A stretch of DNA of 64,000 nt, taken from contig NZ_FQWE01000003.1 in NCBI RefSeq assembly GCF_900129575.1, positions 62,001-126,000 of the forward strand. Direction: 5' to 3'. Positions 44,268-53,342 of this stretch are shown piece after piece. This stretch comes from Flavobacterium segetis (lineage in GTDB: Bacteria > Bacteroidota > Bacteroidia > Flavobacteriales > Flavobacteriaceae). The notes under the pieces are model-generated. The model ran no database searches and was not told the DNA's origin. It saw only the letters and a program-made list of their open reading frames with translations. The number at the start of each line of letters is the position of its first letter. Position 1 is the stretch's first letter. A program made the translations under genes and the position numbers.

Positions 44268-44275
44268 TAAATTTG
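44268..44275 (+). promoter_or_regulatory. -7 promoter element of queD
   Basis: TAAATTTG matches TAnnTTTG, 18 bp before the queD ATG at 44294. Confidence 0.55.
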
Positions 44276-44293
44276 CACTAAAATAAAATCTCA

Positions 44294-44746
44294 ATGAGCA
44301 ATATCAGAATTACAAAACAATTTAGTTTCGAAACCGGCCACGCCTTGTATGGTTACGACGGAAAGTGTAAAAATGTTCATGGACATAGCTATAAGTTGTC
44401 AGTAACCGTTATTGGAACGCCGATCACTGATCGTTCTAATGTGAAGTTTGGGATGGTAATTGATTTCACCGACTTAAAAAATATTGTAAAAGAAGAGGTT
44501 GTAGATCAGTTTGATCATGCAACTGTTTTTAATGGAACCACACCTCACATAGAATTAGCAAACGAATTGATCAACCGGGGACATCATGTTATTTTAGTGG
44601 ACTACCAACCCACTAGTGAAAACATGGTTGTTGACTTTTCAACAAGAATTAGCAGAAGATTGCCAGAGGGTATCACTCTTTTTTCATTGAAATTACAAGA
44701 AACCGAATCTTCGTTTGCAGAATGGTTTGCTAGTGATAATTCATAA
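44294..44746 (+). CDS. queD: 6-carboxytetrahydropterin synthase family protein
   Basis: A 150-residue tunnelling-fold enzyme of the QueD/PTPS family. It has the zinc ligands FETGHALYGY and NVHGHSYKLSV (three His), the catalytic Cys in DGKCKNVHGH, and DQFDHATVFN with the second catalytic His. The C-terminal Glu is in LQETESS. QueD converts dihydroneopterin triphosphate to 6-carboxytetrahydropterin for queuosine synthesis; a pterin-synthase role in folate metabolism is the alternative. lpxH follows 9 nt later. Confidence 0.92.
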   Translation: MSNIRITKQFSFETGHALYGYDGKCKNVHGHSYKLSVTVIGTPITDRSNVKFGMVIDFTDLKNIVKEEVVDQFDHATVFNGTTPHIELANELINRGHHVILVDYQPTSENMVVDFSTRISRRLPEGITLFSLKLQETESSFAEWFASDNS

Positions 44747-44755
44747 ATTTGTTTC

Positions 44756-45514
44756 ATGCAATTACCTAATAACAAGAAAGTATATTTCGCTTCAGATCAA
44801 CATTTTGGTGCGCCAACGCCCGAATTGAGTTTTCCACGAGAACAAAAATTTGTCGCTTGGCTTGACGAAATTAAAGCAGATGCTGAGGCAATTTTTTTGT
44901 TAGGTGATTTATTTGATTTTTGGTTCGAATATAAAACAGTAGTCCCAAAAGGATTTGTTCGCGTTTTAGGAAAACTAGCCGAAATAAGAGATAGTGGTAT
45001 TCCCATCTATTTTTTTGTAGGAAATCACGATTTATGGATGGATGACTATTTTCAAAAAGAATTGAGCATTCCAGTTTTTCACGACAATCAAGAATATACT
45101 TTCAGTGATAAAACATTTTTAATAGGTCACGGTGATGGAAAAGGACCAGGCGACGAAGGCTACAAACGCATGAAAAAAGTGTTTACAAACCCTTTTTTCA
45201 AATGGCTTTTTAGATGGCTACATCCTGATATTGGAGTTCGCATCGCACAATATTTATCCGTAAAGAATAAGTTAATTTCAGGTGATGAAGATGTAACTTT
45301 TCTTGGCGAAGACAACGAATGGCTTATTTTATATTCCAAAAGAAAATTAGAAACAAAACATTACAATTACCTCATTTTTGGCCACCGACATCTGCCTATG
45401 AAAGTCACCGTAGGACTAAATGCGGAATACGTAAATCTTGGCGATTGGATTAGCTATTTTACCTACGGCGTTTTTGATGGTGAAAACTTGGAGATTAAAA
45501 AATTCGAGCGCTAA
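44756..45514 (+). CDS. lpxH: UDP-2,3-diacylglucosamine diphosphatase
   Basis: A 252-residue metallophosphoesterase that cleaves UDP-2,3-diacylglucosamine to lipid X in lipid A synthesis at the inner membrane. The five metal motifs are visible: SDQHFG, LGDLFDFWFEY, GNHDLWM, LIGHGDGKG and IFGHRHLP. It follows queD closely and ends 1 codon inside the convergent hypothetical gene (4-nt tail overlap). Confidence 0.93.
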   Translation: MQLPNNKKVYFASDQHFGAPTPELSFPREQKFVAWLDEIKADAEAIFLLGDLFDFWFEYKTVVPKGFVRVLGKLAEIRDSGIPIYFFVGNHDLWMDDYFQKELSIPVFHDNQEYTFSDKTFLIGHGDGKGPGDEGYKRMKKVFTNPFFKWLFRWLHPDIGVRIAQYLSVKNKLISGDEDVTFLGEDNEWLILYSKRKLETKHYNYLIFGHRHLPMKVTVGLNAEYVNLGDWISYFTYGVFDGENLEIKKFER

Positions 45515-45867
45515 TTCATTCCCTCGCCAAAAACGTAGTCACTTAAGGCTATTTGAAATAGGGTTCCCTCAACGAGATCCTTCACATTATTTAATTCTGC
45601 CATTGTTACCGCTAAATCTATTTGTGAACAAGGCGTTTTCAGTAAAAACTTTTGACAATATTTTTTTAGATTACAATCAGCACAATTAGAATTTCTAGAA
45701 AAGCATTCTTCAATGCATGTTCTAAATTGTAGTAATTCCCTTGTGCTAAGATAGAAACCGGTCTCTCTAAAAATTAATTGTACTTTATCAAGTATTATTT
45801 CGTTTTGCTTTCTCCAATAAAATGAAGTTCCAAAATCATTGTAATAAATCTGTTTTATCTGTTCCAT
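45511..45867 (-). CDS. cysteine-rich hypothetical protein
   Basis: From the ATG at 45867 the product is 118 residues starting MEQIKQIYYNDFGTSFYWRK; an upstream frame to 46011 lies beyond the promoter and is not used. It has VQLIFRETGFYLSTRELLQF, then six cysteines spaced C-x3-C-x6-C-x2-C-x5-C-x8-C, which suggests a metal site, and a Leu/Val-rich tail. It may belong to the DUF6686-like small proteins of Bacteroidota, but I am not certain. It ends overlapping the lpxH tail by 4 nt. Confidence 0.72.
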   Translation of the reverse strand: MEQIKQIYYNDFGTSFYWRKQNEIILDKVQLIFRETGFYLSTRELLQFRTCIEECFSRNSNCADCNLKKYCQKFLLKTPCSQIDLAVTMAELNNVKDLVEGTLFQIALSDYVFGEGMN

Positions 45868-45883
45868 TTGACATAATTTGAAA

Positions 45884-45891
45884 CAAAGATA
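45884..45891 (-). promoter_or_regulatory. -7 promoter element of the cysteine-rich protein gene
   Basis: The minus strand reads TATCTTTG, a perfect TAnnTTTG, 16 bp before the ATG at 45867. It decides the start against the longer frame. Confidence 0.55.
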
Positions 45892-46099
45892 GTTATTATT
45901 TATAATTATTCTAAATAAAAAAATTAAAGCTTCAACTTTATATAAAAGCGAAACTGACCTCTTTTTGCCAAATGTCTTACTTGAACAAAATATTTTAAAT
46001 ACACGGTGCATTAAAATTCACTGTTAATAAAATAGCAGGTGCCTATTTACTTCCCTTTTTTTACTTAAAAAGCACGATCTTTTTTTAACTGCTTTTATT

Positions 46100-47416
46100 T
46101 TATCGATCATTATGTTGCACCGCAGGTATATAAATATCAAAAGTAGCTCCTTTATTCATTTTTCCGGTTGCAGTAATTATTCCATGATGATTTTCAACAA
46201 TTTTTCTTGCAATTGTTAAACCTATTCCGGTGCCTTCATATTCATTTTTATGATGAAGACGCTGAAAAATTTCAAAAATTTTATCCTTAAATTTTGGTTC
46301 AAATCCTATCCCGTTATCGCTAATACTGATGTGATAATGATCTACTTTTAAATGGAATATAGTTACACTTGTTTGATCATATTTTATGAAGTCACTTTTA
46401 ATTATAATGTGAGGTTTAATACCTGCCTCACAAAATTTTATAGAATTACTTAGAAGATTTTGAATCAATTGACGAAATTGAAAAGGAATAATTTTCATTG
46501 TACTTAAATGGTGAACTTCAATATTAGCTTGTTTTTCAATTAAATCTTCCTTCAGCATTTCCATTGCTTCCTTAACAACTGTATTGAGATCACTATTTAC
46601 AAATTTGCGCTGCGTAGTATTAGTCCTTGAGTAAGCTAACAGGTCATTTATAAGTGTTTGCATATGTAATGCCGACAGCTTCGTGCGTTCTACATAGTAT
46701 TTACCCATTGCAGATAAATTATCATATTCCTCGACAAAAATTCTCCCTGAAAAAGATTGAATTTTCCTTAAAGGCTCTTGCAAATCATGACTAGAAATAT
46801 AAGTAAAAGACTCAATTTCCTTGTTGGCAATTAATAATTCATTCGCTCGCTTTTCTTTTTCAATATTCTGAAATGCAAGTTCCACATTGGCTTCAATTAG
46901 TTCTTCGGCTCGTTTTTGCTTTTCTTGATTTTGATACGCTAGCTCTTCATTAGCAATCACTAATTCTGCTGCACGTTTTTCTTTTTCTATATTTTGAAAT
47001 ATAAGTGCCGCATTAGCTTTGATCAATTCATCAGCCCGCTTTAGTTTTTCTTGATTTTGAAATGCAAGTTCGTTATTTGCAATAATTAATTCTTCCGCAC
47101 GTTTCTGCTTTTCTTGATTTTGATAAATCAATTCTTTATTGGCAATTATTAGCTCTGCTGCACGTTTTTCTTTTTCATTGTTTTGGAAAGCAAGTTCAGC
47201 ATTAGCAATAATTAATTCATCCGCACGTTTCTGTTTTTCTTTAATTTGAAAATCTAGTTCAATATTGGCAATCACTAATTCTGCCGCTCTTTCCTTGATC
47301 TCGATAACCTGTAAAGCCAACGCTTTATTTGCAATAATCAATTGAGCTGCATAGTTTTTTTGATCCTCAATTTCATGAGCGATTTTTGTAACTGAGGCTG
47401 TTTCTTTCTTACTCAT
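46100..47416 (-). CDS. cytoplasmic sensor histidine kinase with 21-residue-repeat coiled coil
   Basis: The 438-residue kinase has no membrane helix or PAS/GAF domain. Residues 22-203 are a tandem array of 21-residue units (RADELIIANAELAFQNNEKEK and variants), three heptads each, forming a long coiled coil. HisKA follows with ISSHDLQEPLRKI (H210), then HATPase_c with LIQNLLSNSIKFC, SDNGIGF and GTGIGLTIARKIV. The HDLQEPLRK H-box is that of phytochrome-like kinases. No response regulator is adjacent, so it is an orphan. The input is probably another protein binding the coil. Confidence 0.92.
   Translation of the reverse strand: MSKKETASVTKIAHEIEDQKNYAAQLIIANKALALQVIEIKERAAELVIANIELDFQIKEKQKRADELIIANAELAFQNNEKEKRAAELIIANKELIYQNQEKQKRAEELIIANNELAFQNQEKLKRADELIKANAALIFQNIEKEKRAAELVIANEELAYQNQEKQKRAEELIEANVELAFQNIEKEKRANELLIANKEIESFTYISSHDLQEPLRKIQSFSGRIFVEEYDNLSAMGKYYVERTKLSALHMQTLINDLLAYSRTNTTQRKFVNSDLNTVVKEAMEMLKEDLIEKQANIEVHHLSTMKIIPFQFRQLIQNLLSNSIKFCEAGIKPHIIIKSDFIKYDQTSVTIFHLKVDHYHISISDNGIGFEPKFKDKIFEIFQRLHHKNEYEGTGIGLTIARKIVENHHGIITATGKMNKGATFDIYIPAVQHNDR
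46808..47353 (-). repeat. 63-bp tandem coding repeats (coiled-coil units) in the histidine kinase
   Basis: One degenerate, seven full and one partial copy of a 21-codon unit. Copies share the R-A-x-E-L-I-I-A-N-x-E-L-A-F-Q-N core but differ at many third positions, so the array is not a recent expansion. Copy number could still vary between strains by slippage. Confidence 0.85.
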
Positions 47417-47627
47417 TTATATTTTTTATTGCGTCAAAGATATTATAATTAATCTTTCATTTCTGACTTATAATTTAGAGATAACAATGATTAAAAACAA
47501 TTTGTTTTTAATCATGTTTAAAAATAATTAACTCCTATCTGAGTCTGTAATTGATTCTAAATTAAAGAAATGACCTATTTCAAACACTATGAATACAGAG
47601 GCTTTAAGTTTATAAATTATTCTAAAA

Positions 47628-48908
47628 TCAACTTTTTTCATGCTCCTCAACATCTTTTTGTAAATCTAATTTTCTAAAAGTAGGTGATACCGCTCCAGTT
47701 GCAAATACAGTAATTAATGTCATCGTTCCTCCAAAAACAACTGCATTTACAGTTCCCATCAATTTTGCAGTTAAACCACTTTCAAAAGCACCAAGCTCAT
47801 TAGAGGAACCTACAAAAATCGAATTTACAGCAGCAACACGACCACGCATGTGATCTGGAGTTTTAAGTTGCAAAATAGTTTGTCTAATAACCACCGAAAT
47901 TCCATCAAAAACACCACTTAAAAACAAGGCTGCAACCGATAGCCAAAATAGTGATGAAAGTCCAAAAACGATAATGCATATTCCGAATGCAAAAATGGCT
48001 ATTAATAATTTCATACCTGCATTTTTTGTAAAAGGAATATATGCCGAAATAATTAGCATTAAGAAAGCGCCAACCGCTGGAGCAGCTCGTAAAACTCCAA
48101 ATCCCTCTGGTCCTACCTTTAAAATATCCTGTGCAAAAATAGGAAGTAAAGCAACCGCTCCACCAAAAAGTACTGCGATCATATCAAGTGATAAAGCACC
48201 TAAAATTGTTTTATTATTGAAAACAAACCTAACTCCTTCTTTTAAACTTTCCATGATGGGTTCGCCAATTTTAGGATTCATTATAGGCTTAGTTTCAATT
48301 TGGGTTAATGCCGATAAAGCGAGAAGTGAACAAAATAAAACAATAGACATTGACCAGTGAACGCCTATCCAATTTATGGAAAAACCTGCGACAGCTGGCC
48401 CTAAAACAGAACTTATTTGCCATACAGAACTGCTCCATGTGGCAGCATTAGGATATATTTTTTTTGGAACAATGAGCGCTAAAAGTGAAAATATAGTTGG
48501 CCCAAGAAAAGCGCGAACTAAACCTCCTAAAAACACAAAGAAATAAATGGAATAAAGAATAGTGTTTTTAGAAAAATCTTTAATAAAAGGAGGCCATGTA
48601 AATAAAAATAAGCCTAGGCTAATAACCGAAAAACCTAAAATACATTTAAAAAGTAAGCCTTTTTTTTCTTTTTGATCGACGATATGACCTGCAAACAACG
48701 CCATAGAAACTGCAGGTATAACTTCCATCAGACCAATGATTCCTAATGATAACGGATTTTTAGTGAGACTATATACTTCCCACTCAATGACAATAAATTG
48801 CATTGACCAACCAAAAACCATTGCAAAACGCAGTAACAGAAAAATATTGAACTCTTTGTAACGAAGTGCTGAATAAGGATCGTTTTTAGATGTTTTTTGA
48901 ATACTCAT
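47628..48908 (-). CDS. MFS transporter
   Basis: From the ATG at 48908 the product is 426 residues with about 11-12 membrane helices, preceded by a short cytoplasmic tail containing YSALRYKEFNIFLLLRF. The inter-helix motif GHIVDQKEKKGLL (about 75-87) matches MFS motif A. It belongs to the MdfA/enterobactin-exporter-like group (EntS, DUF894). The substrate is unknown. Its ATG overlaps the recJ stop codon (TAATG), so it is translated after recJ. Confidence 0.9.
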   Translation of the reverse strand: MSIQKTSKNDPYSALRYKEFNIFLLLRFAMVFGWSMQFIVIEWEVYSLTKNPLSLGIIGLMEVIPAVSMALFAGHIVDQKEKKGLLFKCILGFSVISLGLFLFTWPPFIKDFSKNTILYSIYFFVFLGGLVRAFLGPTIFSLLALIVPKKIYPNAATWSSSVWQISSVLGPAVAGFSINWIGVHWSMSIVLFCSLLALSALTQIETKPIMNPKIGEPIMESLKEGVRFVFNNKTILGALSLDMIAVLFGGAVALLPIFAQDILKVGPEGFGVLRAAPAVGAFLMLIISAYIPFTKNAGMKLLIAIFAFGICIIVFGLSSLFWLSVAALFLSGVFDGISVVIRQTILQLKTPDHMRGRVAAVNSIFVGSSNELGAFESGLTAKLMGTVNAVVFGGTMTLITVFATGAVSPTFRKLDLQKDVEEHEKS

Positions 48909-50596
48909 TATCTTATACTTTTCAATCGTAGTTGAACAGATGTTTGTCCATTCCATTCATTTTCATCGATACAATATGCCATTTGAAATGTTTTATGGTT
49001 ACAAGTCAAATCATATTTGTCACCTAGTCCAAAACCAATTGCTGGAATTCCTTCACTTCCATTTTGTTTTACAAAAAGTTTTATGTGTTCATTTTCTTTA
49101 CCCATTGGTTTACCATAACCTGTGTCCTTTACATCCATTGTCAAAAAGATAGGTGTCATATTCATTGGACCATAAGGTTCAAATTGTTTCAGAATTCGGA
49201 TCAGTTTTGGAGTAATTTCAGAGAAATTAATGGCAGCATCAATCGTAATTTCGGGAATTAGCATATCAGGATGTATCGTTTTTTGAACTTCTTTTTCAAA
49301 AGCTTTTTTAAATAACAAGTAATTTTCTTCTTTTAACGTCATTCCTGCAGCATACATGTGTCCACCAAATTGCTCTAAATATTCAGCGCATGCTTCAAGT
49401 GCATTGTACACATCAAATCCTTTTACTGAACGTGCTGAAGCAGCATATTTATCGCCGCTTTTTGTAAAAACTAGCGTTGGCCGATAATAGGTTTCAATCA
49501 ATCGAGAAGCTACAATTCCGATCACTCCCTTATGCCAATTTTCCTGATAAACCACCGATGTAAATCTATCTTTTTCATTGTTTTGCTCAATTTGATGCAA
49601 AGCTTGTTGAGTTATTACTTTGTCTAAATCCTTACGCTCTGAATTATAAGCTTCAATCTCAGAGGCAAATTGTTGCGCTTGATCAAAATCAAATTCGGTT
49701 AATAATTCCACCGCATGATTCCCATGCTTAATCCTTCCTGCTGCATTAATCCGCGGTGCAATGATAAAAACAACATCAGTTATATCTAAAATTTTCTTTT
49801 TAACTTGGAAAATTAAAGCCTTGATTCCTGGTCTTGGATCACTATTAATAACTTGTAAGCCAAAATGTGCTAACACCCGATTCTCGCCTTTCATGGGAAC
49901 AATATCGGCAGCAATAGCAGTTGCAACTAAGTCTAAATACGGCACTAAATCATCTATATTTTGATTTCGATTTTTGGCTAAAGCCTGAATCAGTTTAAAT
50001 CCTATTCCGCAACCACACAATTCATCATACGGATAATTACAATCATCTCTTTTTGGATCGAGAATTGCAGCAGCTTCTGGAAGAGACGAGCCTGGTCTAT
50101 GGTGATCACAAATGATGAAATCAATGTTTCGCTCTTTTGCGTAAGCAACATGATCAATAGATTTTATACCGCAATCTAGTGCAATAATTAATGAAAATCC
50201 ATTATCTTCAGCATAGTCTATTCCTAAAAATGAAATACCGTAACCTTCATTGTATCGATCAGGAATATAGGTAGCAACATCAGGATAATAGCTTTTTAAA
50301 TAAGAAGAAACTAGGGAAACCGCCGTAGTACCATCAACATCATAATCTCCAAAAATAAGAATACGTTCTTGTCTACTAATTGCCTTTTCAATCCTTTCAA
50401 CCGCTTTGTCCATATCTTTCATCAGGTACGGATCATGCAAATGATCTAGTGAAGGACGGAAAAATTGTTTTGCCTCTTCAAAAGTTTCGATTCCGCGTTG
50501 AATTAATAATGTAGCTACAAAATTTTCTACATTCAATGCTTGCGCTAAATGTTCAATTTTATCTTGATTAGGTTTAGGCTTAATAGTCCAACGCAT
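48908..50596 (-). CDS. recJ: single-stranded-DNA-specific exonuclease RecJ
   Basis: From the ATG at 50596 the product is 562 residues, the family length. DHH-type motifs are FGDYDVDGTTAV (84-90 core), ALDCGIK and CDHHRPG (164-166). The DHHA1 domain has GRIKHGNHAVELL and GGHMYAAGMTL. RecJ degrades 5' single-stranded DNA in recombination and mismatch repair. An upstream start at 50659 adds an unconserved hydrophobic stretch. It is coupled to the MFS gene by a 1-nt overlap. Confidence 0.95.
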   Translation of the reverse strand: MRWTIKPKPNQDKIEHLAQALNVENFVATLLIQRGIETFEEAKQFFRPSLDHLHDPYLMKDMDKAVERIEKAISRQERILIFGDYDVDGTTAVSLVSSYLKSYYPDVATYIPDRYNEGYGISFLGIDYAEDNGFSLIIALDCGIKSIDHVAYAKERNIDFIICDHHRPGSSLPEAAAILDPKRDDCNYPYDELCGCGIGFKLIQALAKNRNQNIDDLVPYLDLVATAIAADIVPMKGENRVLAHFGLQVINSDPRPGIKALIFQVKKKILDITDVVFIIAPRINAAGRIKHGNHAVELLTEFDFDQAQQFASEIEAYNSERKDLDKVITQQALHQIEQNNEKDRFTSVVYQENWHKGVIGIVASRLIETYYRPTLVFTKSGDKYAASARSVKGFDVYNALEACAEYLEQFGGHMYAAGMTLKEENYLLFKKAFEKEVQKTIHPDMLIPEITIDAAINFSEITPKLIRILKQFEPYGPMNMTPIFLTMDVKDTGYGKPMGKENEHIKLFVKQNGSEGIPAIGFGLGDKYDLTCNHKTFQMAYCIDENEWNGQTSVQLRLKSIR

Positions 50597-50985
50597 ATTT
50601 TTAAGGTATGATGATTGTAAAAAAATTAAATCGCACTTTCGAGTTAGCAACAAACCCAATAAGATTAATTCAGTGATTATAGAGCATAGCCATTTTACTT
50701 CAATTAATAGATAAAACCAAAAAGCTCTACTAGAATAATTATATTAATTCCAATTTCAATATTATCTTTAGCAAGGTAACTATTTTTGATGTTGTGAATT
50801 TGTACTTGTGTTTTGTTTTTCCACCCATTTCGAAAAACTACTTTTCATCTGGTGAATCAGCAATTAACCACCATTGAAAATCTAGAGAAGTGCCTACTGT
50901 TTTTTGCTGAAATTCTACTATTAGCTCAAACCTCATTAGATAAAATTATTAAAAACATCTATTCACGTATTTTATGATGAGCATA
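50597..50985. other. intergenic region upstream of recJ with no recognised gene
   Basis: The stretch is AT-rich with no ORF that looks real, no hairpin with a U tract and no clear TAnnTTTG element on the recJ strand. It leads into the second copy of the palindromic element. Confidence 0.4.
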
Positions 50986-50989
50986 ACGG

Positions 50990-51106
50990 AAGAAAAAATG
51001 TAGCAAGAATAGTTTATCGTGGAACTTTTCTTGTTTTCCGTACAATTTTCTATCGAAAATCACTCTAACTGACTAAAAATGAGCATAAAACTACTTGTAC
51101 CCAACG
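50990..51106. repeat. degraded second copy of the palindromic element (copy B)
   Basis: The segment aligns with the right two thirds of copy A at 10110-10292: the shared words TTTTCTTGTT, TTTCTATCGAAAA, CTAACTGACTAAAAAT (copy A CGAACTGACGAAAAAT) and GTACCCAACG are in the same order. ATGTAGCAAGAATA corresponds to ACGTAGCAAAAAATA. The left inverted end is no longer recognisable, so this copy looks older. Confidence 0.7.
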
Positions 51107-51157
51107 ATTTATTTTAAAATTAATATCATACAACTATCCTCTTTAAAAACAACAATT

Positions 51158-51505
51158 TCAAGTCTTAGGTTCTAAAGCACTACCATAAAACCCAATTCCT
51201 TCCCAACCTGTTTTGATGAAGTTTCTAATGTTTTGATGATCGATTCCATTGGGATTTTTTAAAACATCAATGCGATAAAAATCTCCAAAACAATTTAAAG
51301 TTGCCTCTTCAGATAATTTATGAATTTCAGCAAAAGTAAATATTTTGCATGATCCTAAATTCTCATCTACAGTATTATGCTGCACACCGTTCTCAAAAGC
51401 TGTTGGAATAAAGTTATAATTTTCTTCGATCACCGCAATGGTTTCTGCGAAAGTTATCTGTTCTGGTATTTGATTTAATTTTTCTAAAAAAGTAACTATA
51501 TTCAT
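51158..51505 (-). CDS. HopJ-family protein
   Basis: A 115-residue cytoplasmic protein matching the HopJ type III effector family: FLEKLNQIPEQITFAETIAVIEENYNFIPTAFENG, then NTVDENLGSCKIFTFAEIHKLSEEATLNCFGDFYRIDVLKNP, then HQNIRNFIKTGWEGIGF. Despite the name, the family is common in free-living bacteria without type III secretion, and its function is unknown. It lies 12 nt downstream of an amine-oxidase gene and is probably in the same transcript. Confidence 0.88.
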   Translation of the reverse strand: MNIVTFLEKLNQIPEQITFAETIAVIEENYNFIPTAFENGVQHNTVDENLGSCKIFTFAEIHKLSEEATLNCFGDFYRIDVLKNPNGIDHQNIRNFIKTGWEGIGFYGSALEPKT

Positions 51506-51517
51506 GTTGATAGATTA

Positions 51518-52570
51518 TTAAAAGTGAGTCGCAATACTTTTTGCTGCAACTATTGCTCCTTCCATATATCCTGGGTTTTTAACAGCAGTTTCTGAACCCG
51601 AAAGAAATAATTTATTATTAAGTAATGCTTTTTGATATTCAGGATGACCATTGTTTTCATGTCCTAAAACAAGTTGCTCATAAGGCAAAAAAGTCAGCGG
51701 TTCTTCTCGCCATACTTTTTCATGATAAGCTATATAATTAGCTGTTTCATCACCGTATAGTTTAGTTAATTGAAGTAGTACTTTTTCTTTTCTTTCCTCC
51801 TGAGATAATGTGTAAGTTCCTCCATTCAGGAATCCTTTTAATGCAAATCCGCTTTTATCGCTATTACTATGATCATACATTTCTTGAATAATACTTGCTT
51901 GACTGTACAAAGTGCCTGAATAATTCTGCTCCCGCCAAAACGGTTTTTTATATTCCACGGCAAATTTTATTGATTCGCCCATCCAAGTATGCGTTTTCTT
52001 AGCTAAACTTTGTATTGAAGTCGATAATGACGGTTCAAATGTGATGCTTTGCACCAGCAAATGTGGCGGTAAAGTACTAATTACTTTTGCAGCTAAATAT
52101 ACCACTCCATTAGAATCAATGATTTCTAAGCAATCACTTAGCTCTTTAATCGAACTCACTTTGGTTTCAGTTCTTATAGTGTCCACACCTACCTCATCTA
52201 CTAATCTTTCAATCAACTTAATCGTTCCTCCCTCAATTCGATACGAGGATTCCTCGGCATCTGAAATTTCAAATTTTTGCGGCGGCACAAATGACATGGT
52301 TTCAAATAATGAAACTCCTTGTGTGTGCTGCTTGAAGTAGGAGATCTCTAATTCAGCTAACAAGGCTAATAAATGCTGGTGCGGATTGCTAAACCAAGTT
52401 GCGCCCATTTCCATGGTTGATCCGCTTGTACCTGTAACTGTTTCTATACGACCACCTATTCGAGAATTAGCTTCTAGAATTATGTACTCGAGTCCTTTTT
52501 TCTTTAACAAATAAGCTGTCATCAGTCCTGATAAGCCAGCGCCAATGATTATAATTTTATTGTGATTCAT
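51518..52570 (-). CDS. flavin-containing amine oxidase family protein
   Basis: The 350-residue FAD protein has IIIIGAGLSGLMTAYLLKKKGLEYIILEANSRIGGRIETV at the N-terminus (GxGxxG, the ribose-binding Glu and the GG doublet of the GMC/MAO fold), and a C-terminal LFLSGSETAVKNPGYMEGAIVAAKSIA. It is short for a monoamine oxidase. It would oxidise an amine or desaturate a substrate; which one is unknown. Its start overlaps the rsmI stop by 4 nt, giving a rsmI - amine oxidase - hopJ minus-strand operon. Confidence 0.9.
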   Translation of the reverse strand: MNHNKIIIIGAGLSGLMTAYLLKKKGLEYIILEANSRIGGRIETVTGTSGSTMEMGATWFSNPHQHLLALLAELEISYFKQHTQGVSLFETMSFVPPQKFEISDAEESSYRIEGGTIKLIERLVDEVGVDTIRTETKVSSIKELSDCLEIIDSNGVVYLAAKVISTLPPHLLVQSITFEPSLSTSIQSLAKKTHTWMGESIKFAVEYKKPFWREQNYSGTLYSQASIIQEMYDHSNSDKSGFALKGFLNGGTYTLSQEERKEKVLLQLTKLYGDETANYIAYHEKVWREEPLTFLPYEQLVLGHENNGHPEYQKALLNNKLFLSGSETAVKNPGYMEGAIVAAKSIATHF

Positions 52571-53286
52571 TCTGTTTCTTCTGTTGAAAATTTTGACTTT
52601 TTAGGTTCTTTTGTGATCGCTTTTCCACCTACAACCACAACAATTTCTCCTCTTGGAGCAGTTTTTTCAAAATGATTAAGTACGTCGCGAACTGTTCCAC
52701 GAACGTTCTCTTCATGCAATTTGGACAATTCCCTTGACACACATATTTGACGGTCTTCGCCGAAATAAGTAATAAATTCCGTTAGAGTTTTTAATAATTT
52801 ATGAGGAGAAACATATAAAATCATCGTTCGAGTTTCTTCGGCTAAGGCCAAATACCGAGTTTGTTTTCCTTTTTTATCAGGCAAAAATCCTTCAAAAACG
52901 AATTTATCATTGGGTAAACCGCTATTGACAAGTGCCGGTACAAAAGCAGTTGCGCCAGGCAAACACTCCACTTCAACACCATTTTCAACGCATGCTCTTG
53001 TTAATAAAAAACCTGGATCTGAAATTGCAGGAGTTCCAGCATCGGATATTAATGCTATGTTTTCACCTGCTTTTAATCTAGAAATTAAATTTTCTATTGT
53101 TTTATGTTCATTATGCATGTGATGACTGTACATGTGTGTGCCAATTTCATAATGTTTTAAAAGTTTTCCACTAGTGCGAGTATCTTCAGCGAGAATTAAA
53201 TCGACTTCCTTAAGAATCCGAATAGCGCGAAAAGTCATGTCTTCCAAGTTACCAATAGGCGTAGGAACAATATATAATTTTGACAT
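52567..53286 (-). CDS. rsmI: 16S rRNA (cytidine-1402-2'-O)-methyltransferase
   Basis: A 239-residue SAM-dependent enzyme of the tetrapyrrole-methylase fold that 2'-O-methylates C1402 in the ribosomal decoding centre. It has the N-terminal LYIVPTPIGNLEDMTFRAIRIL, the EDTRTSGKLL block, ISDAGTPAISDPGFLL and the proline-rich VECLPGATAFVPALVNSGLP. Family length is usual. The amine oxidase gene overlaps its end. An acidic protein gene lies upstream on the same strand. Confidence 0.96.
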   Translation of the reverse strand: MSKLYIVPTPIGNLEDMTFRAIRILKEVDLILAEDTRTSGKLLKHYEIGTHMYSHHMHNEHKTIENLISRLKAGENIALISDAGTPAISDPGFLLTRACVENGVEVECLPGATAFVPALVNSGLPNDKFVFEGFLPDKKGKQTRYLALAEETRTMILYVSPHKLLKTLTEFITYFGEDRQICVSRELSKLHEENVRGTVRDVLNHFEKTAPRGEIVVVVGGKAITKEPKKSKFSTEETE

Positions 53287-53342
53287 AAATAGAAAGTATT
53301 AACTGGTAATTTTAAGTTTTAAAAGTATTTATGACAAAGAAA

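Noticed and set aside
51158..51505. Type III secretion effector because of the HopJ name
   Set aside because: No type III secretion genes are present, and the family is common in free-living bacteria.
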